NCBI GenBank assembly: GCA_021413595.1
Contig: JAIOQD010000417.1
Location: 1 to 6,525 of the forward strand
Source: Bacteroidota bacterium
GTDB lineage: Bacteria > Bacteroidota > Bacteroidia > 2-12-FULL-35-15
Direction of reading: 5' to 3'
Length of the DNA stretch: 6,525 nucleotides
The position numbers and the translations under genes were made by a program. Positions 1 to 5,287 of this stretch are shown here, one piece after another; within the stretch, counting starts at the first letter, position 1, and every line of letters begins with the position of its first letter. The notes below the pieces were generated by a model. It was given only the letters and a program-made list of their open reading frames with translations, made no database searches and had not been told where the DNA came from.

Positions 1-2
1 AT

Positions 3-272
3 GGTAGTATTGAAATAATAAAAAAACGTGGCGGAGATATTTTAAACATATATTTGCAGGTGGATGAAAATCACTGGTATTATTTTAATTATACACGAGG
101 GGCTATGCTAGCTGTATCATCGCTAGAATCATTTAACACAAGTATAAAAGACTTAAAACCAGATAAGCGTAAAAAAGCTGGCGAAAAAGGAGTTCCGGAT
201 TATAATTTTAATATTTGTCCACCAAGCAAAAAAACACTGTTTTTGCGTAAAACTAAAACTGTAGAAGAATAG
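3..272 (+). CDS. C-terminal part of an unrecognised protein (5' truncated by the window edge)
   Basis: The reading frame is open from base 3 to the TAG at 270-272, so this is the last 89 residues of a gene that begins outside the window. A TTG at 54 could be taken as a start, but the frame continues upstream in the same codon style, so I treat the gene as truncated. The visible part has an aromatic stretch (HWYYFNYTRG) and then a lysine-rich tail (KPDKRKKAGEKG ... KKTLFLRKTKTVEE). There is no membrane segment and no domain I can name. The stop codon shares its last base with the GTG start of plsY, so the two are probably cotranscribed and translationally coupled. Function unknown; that it is the end of a real gene is fairly secure, from the open frame and the tight junction. 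Confidence 0.7.
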   Translation, partial: GSIEIIKKRGGDILNIYLQVDENHWYYFNYTRGAMLAVSSLESFNTSIKDLKPDKRKKAGEKGVPDYNFNICPPSKKTLFLRKTKTVEE

Positions 273-925
273 TGCTAACATCAACTAACATATTATTTTT
301 ACTAGGTGCTTACCTCTTGGGATCTATTCCAACTGCGGTATGGATAGGGAAATATTTTTACAAGATAGATGTGCGTGAGTATGGAAGTGGAAATGCAGGC
401 GCAACCAATGTTTTCAGAGTGCTCGGTAAAAAGGCAGGTATTCCTGTTTTATTGATTGATGTATTAAAAGGTTTTGTCGCTGTCAGTTTAGCTAATTCAA
501 GTGATTATATAGTTGGCTCCAATCAGTTCATTAATTTACAATTAGTATTAGGCATTGCATCTTTAGTTGGTCATATTTTCCCAATATTCGCATCATTCCG
601 TGGAGGTAAAGGTATAGCTACACTTTTGGGAATTATATTGGCAATTCTTCCTTTTGCTGCATTTATCTCAATAGGAATTTTTATTATCGTATTGCTTGTT
701 TCCAGCTATGTATCTTTAAGCTCAATGACTGCCGCTGTGGCATTCCCTATAATTGTGATCCTAGGTTTTAAAACCACAACCCCATCTTTAATAATATTTT
801 CAATATTAATTGCCATAATGGTTTTAATAACTCATCAAAAAAATATAGAACGTTTACTTCGAAGAGAAGAGTCGAAAGCTAAGTTGATAAATAAAAAGAA
901 AGCAAAACCTGACGCTAACAAATAA
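272..925 (+). CDS. plsY: Acyl-phosphate:glycerol-3-phosphate acyltransferase PlsY
   Basis: PlsY is an inner-membrane enzyme that moves an acyl chain from acyl-phosphate (made by PlsX) to glycerol-3-phosphate, giving lysophosphatidic acid, the first committed step of phospholipid synthesis. The 217-residue product has the family's cytoplasmic-loop motifs: GSIPTAVWIGK (17-27), GSGNAGATNVFRVLGKKAG (38-56, the conserved SGN.GATN block) and GHIFPIFASFRGGKGIAT (100-117, the glycine-rich GGKG block). Hydrophobic segments lie near 5-25, 56-75, 90-108, 118-145 and 150-187. The end matches the usual 'RH..NI.RLL..E' tail (188-200) and then adds a lysine-rich extension. Length is normal for the family. 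The start is GTG at 272, overlapping the previous stop by one base; it precedes the conserved N-terminal membrane segment correctly and no better start is visible. Identification is based on several motifs in the right order and is secure. Confidence 0.96.
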   Translation: MLTSTNILFLLGAYLLGSIPTAVWIGKYFYKIDVREYGSGNAGATNVFRVLGKKAGIPVLLIDVLKGFVAVSLANSSDYIVGSNQFINLQLVLGIASLVGHIFPIFASFRGGKGIATLLGIILAILPFAAFISIGIFIIVLLVSSYVSLSSMTAAVAFPIIVILGFKTTTPSLIIFSILIAIMVLITHQKNIERLLRREESKAKLINKKKAKPDANK

Positions 926-981
926 TACAGAATTAATTAAGAGTTCAGGTATTGGAAAATTAGAAATAGTTCTATCATTCA

Positions 982-1746
982 ATGATTAAATCAACAAAAC
1001 TTCAAATACGAAAAAAGCTTAAAGTAACTACTACCCTACCCTCTCATTATAAAAAAACAGTAATAGTATTAGCATTAATTTGCTTTAGAATTTCTATTAA
1101 TGCCCAAACCATAATCATTAACGGCCAGGCATACGATAAAGACAGTAAACTGCCATTACCCAAATTAATGATCATTAATAAACGAACAAACTTAGGGACC
1201 TTCGCTGACACTGAAGGCAAATTTTCTCTCAATGCATTACAATCAGATACCATCATGCTATCAGCACTTGGCTTTAAACTCAAAAAAATAACCTTAAAAG
1301 ATTCTACCGCAAAAAAACAGTATTATATTAATATCCCTCTCGAAAAGTTATATTTCACATTAAAAGAAGTAAGTGTATTTGCCTCCCGTAACTTAAATGA
1401 AATTCAAAAAGACATTGATAAACTCGGAATAAAAAAAAGATATACAGTTACAGGAATTGATGCAATAGAAAGCCCTGTAACTTATTTATACGAACGATTT
1501 AGCAAGTTTTCAAGATCAAAACAAAAAGTGGCTCAGTGGGAAAATGAAGATTTTAAGCGCGACATTTTAAGAGATCTATTTCGATTATATATTAAACATG
1601 AAATTATTGATTTAACAGAAGAAGAATTTGATGCCTTCATAAAATATCTTAACCTGAGTGATGAGTTTATTCAAAATGCATCACAATTAGAACTTACCAT
1701 GGCAATAAAAGGTAAGTACGAAAGTTTTAAATATCGCTGGAAATAA
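982..1746 (+). CDS. Secreted carboxypeptidase-regulatory-like domain protein
   Basis: This 254-residue protein begins with a basic region (about residues 1-25), a hydrophobic stretch (26-39) and a likely signal-peptidase site at INA|Q (41/42), so it is probably exported to the periplasm or outer membrane. Residues 44 to about 120 fit the CarboxypepD_reg-like beta-sandwich: INGQAYDKDSKLPLPKLMI, then GTFADTEGKFSLNA, then LSALGFKLKKITL, matching the pattern 'G.v.D..t..pLp...v.n....gt.sd..G.F.l...D.l..S.lGy'. After 'LKEVSVFASR' (127-136) comes a mostly helical, charged C-terminal region (about 140-254) seen in conserved Bacteroidota proteins of this size; its role is unknown to me. It lacks a TonB plug or barrel, so it is not a SusC-type receptor. 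The n-region is long, and no in-frame start codon lies close before the hydrophobic core. The gene ends 12 bases before comEC and is likely in the same transcript. Confidence 0.8.
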   Translation: MIKSTKLQIRKKLKVTTTLPSHYKKTVIVLALICFRISINAQTIIINGQAYDKDSKLPLPKLMIINKRTNLGTFADTEGKFSLNALQSDTIMLSALGFKLKKITLKDSTAKKQYYINIPLEKLYFTLKEVSVFASRNLNEIQKDIDKLGIKKRYTVTGIDAIESPVTYLYERFSKFSRSKQKVAQWENEDFKRDILRDLFRLYIKHEIIDLTEEEFDAFIKYLNLSDEFIQNASQLELTMAIKGKYESFKYRWK

Positions 1747-1758
1747 TGCCGTCAAATT

Positions 1759-3867
1759 ATGAACATCTGGAATCAAGCGCCATTTATCCGTTTACTACTT
1801 CCATTTTTAGCAGGTATTATTACTGCAGTTTTTTTTCCATTTCAATTACAATATAGTTTTTATATTATTTTAATAGTTGCCATAATTATGGGCTTGTTCA
1901 TACTAGTCCCCAAATTAACTATTTCCTATAGAAATTCCTGGTGGTTTGGTTTACTTGTAAATGGCGCACTGTTTATATTTTCGTACCACTTAACTATTCT
2001 TAATACTGAAAGTTTTTCCATTGATCATTTTTCAAAATCTACCAATAGTTCATATTTTGTTTATTCCAGACTCACAGAACCCTATCTGGAAAAAGAAAAA
2101 TCCTTAAAGGTTGTTGTAGAAGTACTTGAGGTAAAAAAAGGAGAACAGTGGAAAAGCACCTGTGGCAAGGCAATGGTCTATTTAAAAAAAGATTCTCACT
2201 CTTTGAAATTAAAGTATGGCGATGAATTGGTGATGAAAGCTGATTTTAAAGAGGTACCGCCCCCACAAAATCCAGGAGAATTTAACTATAAACGTTTTTT
2301 GGCTTTTCATAATGTTTATCATCAGGCATTTGTAAAAAATGGTGATTGGGTGTATAGCGGCCAAAATTCAGGGAATTTCTTAATGCGGTATTCCATAAAT
2401 TTAAGAGATGGTTTATTGAATGTCCTTAAAGAAAATCATTTGTATGGAGATGAATTTGCGGTGGGGTCAGCATTGTTATTAGGCTGTGTGGATAAGTTAG
2501 ATGCAGATATCATTTCAGCATATTCAAGTACCGGAGCACTACATGTATTATCGGTATCTGGTTTACACGTTGCAATTGTTTACGTGATTTTCAATTGGCT
2601 ACTTTCATTTTTAAATAAAATTAAATATGGAAACATTATTAAAGCAATTTTACTGATCTTATTGCTTTGGTTTTATGCTGCACTCACAGGTTTGTCTCCT
2701 TCCGTTTTGCGAGCGGCTACCATGCTTAGTTTCATAGTTATTGCAAAAGCATACGATAGATATACCAATATCTATAATACCTTGGCCGCATCGGCTTTTT
2801 TACTTTTGCTTATTAACCCCTATTTAATAATGCAAGTTGGGTTTCAACTTTCTTACCTTGCAGTGATCGGAATTGTGTATATACAACCAAAAATATATAA
2901 TTGGTTTGAAGTAAAAAACTGGTTATTAGATCAGATCTGGACTATTACTTCCGTTTCAATTGCAGCCCAAATAGCCACATTTCCGTTAGGGTTGCATTAT
3001 TTTCATCAGTTTCCAAATTATTTTTTGTTGTCTAATTTAATTGTTATCCCTATTTCAACGTCTATTATTTACCTGGGTATTACATTATTTGCTTTTGCTA
3101 AAATTTCAATAATCGCAGGATATTTAGCAATAGGCTTTGGCTGGTGTGTTTGGTTGTTGAACCAATCAGTACTTATAATTGAAAAGTGGCCCTATGCTTT
3201 GCTTCACAGCATCTCCATTTCAGTGATGGAAACATGGCTTCTTTATGGATTAATTGTATTGTTTTTCTTCTATTTCGCTAATAGAAAATTCAATCATCTG
3301 ATAATTGCACTAACTTTTGCCATAGCCATACTATGGTCACAGCTAATTGAACAACATCAACAATCTCAACAAAAAAGTTTTATCATTTACAATATTCCGA
3401 AAACAAGTGCGATGGATTTCATTAGTTCTAAAAGCAATGTACTCCTTACCGATTCTACATTTGCTCAAAACAAAAATGGTCTGCTATTCCGTGTAATGCA
3501 TAATTGGTGGGATTTAGGAATAAATAAAACTACCATCATTTCAAACAATTTCAAAACAAATAATCTTACTATAAATAATAATTTCATACAATTTTATGAA
3601 AAACGAATAGCAATTATAAATGCAAAGGGGACAATAAAAAACACAAAGACCTTACCTTTAAAACCAATATCAATAGACTATCTAATCATTTCAAAAAATC
3701 CATACCTTAATTTTCAAGAAATTAAAAAACAATATGATTCAAAAATTATCATTTTCGATTCATCCAACTCTGAATACAATATTAGTAAGTGGAAATCTGA
3801 ATGTAATAGACTAAATAAATCTTATTACTCAGTTATGGATTCAGGTGCATTTGTGGTTAATTTGTAA
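1759..3867 (+). CDS. comEC: ComEC/Rec2 family competence DNA-uptake channel, C-terminal domain without metal ligands
   Basis: ComEC is the inner-membrane channel that carries single-stranded DNA into the cytoplasm during natural transformation. The 702-residue product has N-terminal membrane segments (about 10-80), then a soluble DUF4131/OB-like region ending in the typical PPPQNPGEFNYKRFLAFHNV block (167-186). The Competence core follows, with LGCVDKLDADIISAYSSTGA (241-260), HVLSVSGLHVAI (262-273), GLSPSVLRAATM (311-322) and NPYLIMQVGFQLSYLAVIGI (353-372), and membrane segments continue to about residue 528. The last part (540-702) sits where other ComECs carry a metallo-beta-lactamase-like domain, but no HxHxDH motif is present. 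It ends in a pattern I associate with Bacteroidota ComECs (DYLIISKNP, IIIFDSSNS, WKSEC, YYSVMDSGAFVV). The ATG at 1759 gives the normal N-terminus. Function in uptake is inferred from family membership. Confidence 0.93.
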   Translation: MNIWNQAPFIRLLLPFLAGIITAVFFPFQLQYSFYIILIVAIIMGLFILVPKLTISYRNSWWFGLLVNGALFIFSYHLTILNTESFSIDHFSKSTNSSYFVYSRLTEPYLEKEKSLKVVVEVLEVKKGEQWKSTCGKAMVYLKKDSHSLKLKYGDELVMKADFKEVPPPQNPGEFNYKRFLAFHNVYHQAFVKNGDWVYSGQNSGNFLMRYSINLRDGLLNVLKENHLYGDEFAVGSALLLGCVDKLDADIISAYSSTGALHVLSVSGLHVAIVYVIFNWLLSFLNKIKYGNIIKAILLILLLWFYAALTGLSPSVLRAATMLSFIVIAKAYDRYTNIYNTLAASAFLLLLINPYLIMQVGFQLSYLAVIGIVYIQPKIYNWFEVKNWLLDQIWTITSVSIAAQIATFPLGLHYFHQFPNYFLLSNLIVIPISTSIIYLGITLFAFAKISIIAGYLAIGFGWCVWLLNQSVLIIEKWPYALLHSISISVMETWLLYGLIVLFFFYFANRKFNHLIIALTFAIAILWSQLIEQHQQSQQKSFIIYNIPKTSAMDFISSKSNVLLTDSTFAQNKNGLLFRVMHNWWDLGINKTTIISNNFKTNNLTINNNFIQFYEKRIAIINAKGTIKNTKTLPLKPISIDYLIISKNPYLNFQEIKKQYDSKIIIFDSSNSEYNISKWKSECNRLNKSYYSVMDSGAFVVNL

Positions 3868-3873
3868 AAATGA

Positions 3874-3986
3874 ACCCTCCCGGCCTTTCTTCAAAGAAGA
3901 AGAGAAGAACCAACACACAATCCATCTGCTGTGTGGCTTCTGTGTTGCGCCCCTTTCTTCTTTGAATAATTAGGTGGGCTTTTTTT
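3874..3986 (+). terminator. Nested inverted-repeat block ending in T7; probable intrinsic terminator or structured intergenic element
   Basis: The sequence shows 12-base perfect arms TTCAAAGAAGAA (3890-3901) and TTCTTCTTTGAA (3955-3966). Inside them are 7-base arms CAACACA (3911-3917) and TGTGTTG (3941-3947). Outside them are weaker C-rich/G-rich matches: CCT 3884-3886 with AGG 3972-3974, and CCC 3879-3881 with GGG 3976-3978. Seven Ts follow at 3980-3986. Alternative local hairpins use the same bases: TTCTTC-AAA-GAAGAA (3887-3901), CACACA/TGTGTG (3914-3919 with 3930-3935) and GCCC/GGGC (3949-3952 with 3976-3979, directly before the Ts). A stem followed by a T run between comEC and the next gene fits a Rho-independent terminator, but the roughly 105-base extent is large for one. 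The block is visibly richer in G and C than the flanking DNA, so it may be an inserted palindromic repeat. Confidence 0.5.
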
Positions 3987-3999
3987 GTATATTCGCACT

Positions 4000-5058
4000 A
4001 TGAATTTTAAAATTGGTGATAAAGTTAGTTTTCTGAACGAAAAAGGCAATGGAACGGTAAGTAAAATAATTAACAAAACTACTGTTGGTATTACCATTGA
4101 AGATGGATTCGAAATTCCCTATGCGGTTTCAGAACTGGTTTTAATTTATAATGGAGCTAAACCTGAATTGCATCTTGAAAATACTGTTCATACTATTGTA
4201 TCTTCCGAAATAAAATCGAATCAGCATCAATCCCACCAGGAAATGAGCCTTAAGGGAATAAAAAAAACGGAACAAGAAAAAATTTCTGTTGCCTTCTCTC
4301 CTGAAAAGATAAATGATATTACAAATTCAGACATCAACGTATGGCTCATCAATAATACAGCATATCAATTATTGTTTACTTACTCTTTGTTTCAAAACGG
4401 GAATTTTAAAACCCTTGAAACTGGTACTGCCAAACCTTATGAATCATTATTGATTGAAACGGTTGATAGAAAAGAACTAAGTGATTTTTCTACTTTTAAA
4501 ATTGAAGCATTATTTTTTGATGTTAAAGAACATGAGCATCAGCCCCCTATAAGTGAAATGGTTAAATTAAAACCAATAAAACTTTATAAAGAAAATGCTT
4601 TCACAGAAAACAGTTTTATTCCGGAAAAGGCTTTAATAATAGACGTTTATCGTATGAATGACTATTTTGAAGAAACTAATTTCCAAACAAAATTAGATCT
4701 GTCGAAAATCTTATTTCAGAAACAATCACAATCAGCTTCGCCAAAAAGATCCAAGCAACATGCCATCAACAACCCAGCGTACGAGATGGAAATAAATTTG
4801 CATATCGAAGAATTATTGGACAATTATAAAGGAATGAGTAATGCTGAAATAATTTTGGTACAATTAAAACATTTCCAAACGGCCTTAGATACTTCAATTA
4901 ATGAGCATTATAGGAAATTGATCATTATTCACGGTGTAGGTAATGGTAGATTAAAACAAGAAGTTCGTACCATACTTTCCTCTTATCAGAATCTTCAATT
5001 TCATGATGCATCCTATAGCAAATATGGGTTTGGAGCTACCGAAATTTTAATTAGCTAA
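4000..5058 (+). CDS. DUF2027/Smr-domain protein
   Basis: The 352-residue product begins MNFKIGDKVSFLNEKGNGTV (1-20), a small KOW/Tudor-like beta fold found at the start of Bacteroidota Smr proteins (DUF2027 type). It continues with a predicted soluble beta-rich middle region (about 95-240) and a short basic linker (SPKRSKQH, 247-254), and ends in an Smr domain (about 262-352) with INLHIEELL (265-273), IIIHGVGNGRLKQEVRTIL (308-326) and YSKYGFGATEI (339-349). The HGxGxGxLK motif is complete. In the 'DLH' motif the acidic residue is Asn (N266). Smr domains act on nucleic acids, with endonuclease activity shown in several families; the role of this type is not known to me, and the common label 'MutS' is misleading because no MutS ATPase is present. 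I chose the ATG at 4000 because the family begins there; a TTG at 3987-side frame position 3985 would put the start inside the T run. No membrane segment or signal peptide is seen. Confidence 0.9.
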   Translation: MNFKIGDKVSFLNEKGNGTVSKIINKTTVGITIEDGFEIPYAVSELVLIYNGAKPELHLENTVHTIVSSEIKSNQHQSHQEMSLKGIKKTEQEKISVAFSPEKINDITNSDINVWLINNTAYQLLFTYSLFQNGNFKTLETGTAKPYESLLIETVDRKELSDFSTFKIEALFFDVKEHEHQPPISEMVKLKPIKLYKENAFTENSFIPEKALIIDVYRMNDYFEETNFQTKLDLSKILFQKQSQSASPKRSKQHAINNPAYEMEINLHIEELLDNYKGMSNAEIILVQLKHFQTALDTSINEHYRKLIIIHGVGNGRLKQEVRTILSSYQNLQFHDASYSKYGFGATEILIS

Positions 5059-5109
5059 AAAGAATCGTTCTATTGCTTTAGTAACTGTTACGAAATTAAG
5101 TTTACAAAA

Positions 5110-5150
5110 TTTGCTGCACTTTCCTAAAAGTATGAATATTTTGCAGCACT
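5110..5150. repeat. Paired 11-base repeats TTTGCWGCACT, 30 bases apart
   Basis: TTTGCTGCACT (5110-5120) and TTTGCAGCACT (5140-5150) differ at one central base and start exactly 30 bases apart. Because TGCTGCA and TGCAGCA are reverse complements, the same bases can also pair as a 7-base hairpin (5112-5118 with 5142-5148, loop 23) followed by CTGTTTT. It could be a weak terminator for the Smr gene ending at 5058, or two operator half-sites upstream of the gene at 5288. The sequence does not decide between these, and chance is possible. Confidence 0.35.
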
Positions 5151-5181
5151 GTTTTATCAACAAACAAGGAGTATTGTTTAA

Positions 5182-5213
5182 TTTGTTTTCGACTTTAAAG
5201 TTTATTTAGTTTG
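5182..5213 (+). promoter_or_regulatory. Candidate Bacteroidota-type promoter for the surface-protein gene
   Basis: TTTG at 5182-5185 is followed after 21 bases by TAGTTTG at 5207-5213. Bacteroidota promoters have a -33 TTTG/TTG box and a -7 TAnnTTTG box about 19-21 bases apart; here the -7 box is one base shorter than consensus. Transcription would begin near 5220, giving a leader of roughly 68 bases before the ATG at 5288. It is the best match I see in the 5059-5287 gap, but AT-rich DNA makes such matches easy to find. Confidence 0.3.
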
Positions 5214-5287
5214 CAACAAAATTGGCAGTTTTTACGTAAGATAAAGGTTGAAGAAAAAATATTAAATACTTCCTTGAATATAATAAT

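Noticed and set aside
54..272. Complete small gene starting at a TTG at base 54
   Set aside because: The same frame is open to base 3 with no stop, so the TTG is more likely an internal Leu codon of a truncated gene.
1047..1283. Reverse-strand reading frame of 78 codons
   Set aside because: Lies entirely opposite the well-supported CarboxypepD_reg-like gene and encodes nothing recognisable.
1431..1438. Run of eight As inside the CarboxypepD_reg-like gene as a frameshift or slippage site
   Set aside because: The frame is intact across it and the protein keeps conserved-looking sequence on both sides; A runs are expected in AT-rich genes.
3870..3965. 31-codon reading frame starting ATG (MNPPGLSSKKKRRTNTQ...) inside the intergenic inverted repeats
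   Set aside because: It lies almost wholly within the palindromic structure, and its residues are what the A/G-rich and C/T-rich arms would give; no independent sign of coding.
3961..3995. Promoter-like TTTG (3961-3964) and TATATTCG (3988-3995) before the Smr gene
   Set aside because: The spacer is 23 bases, the -7 box has a mismatch, and transcription would begin at the start codon itself; too weak to list as a feature.
3985..3999. TTG start five codons before the ATG of the Smr-domain gene
   Set aside because: It lies in the T run after the inverted-repeat block, and family members begin at the MNFKIGDKV position (ATG 4000).
3891..4097. Reverse-strand reading frame of 68 codons
   Set aside because: Spans the inverted repeats and the start of the Smr gene; no domain, low-complexity product.
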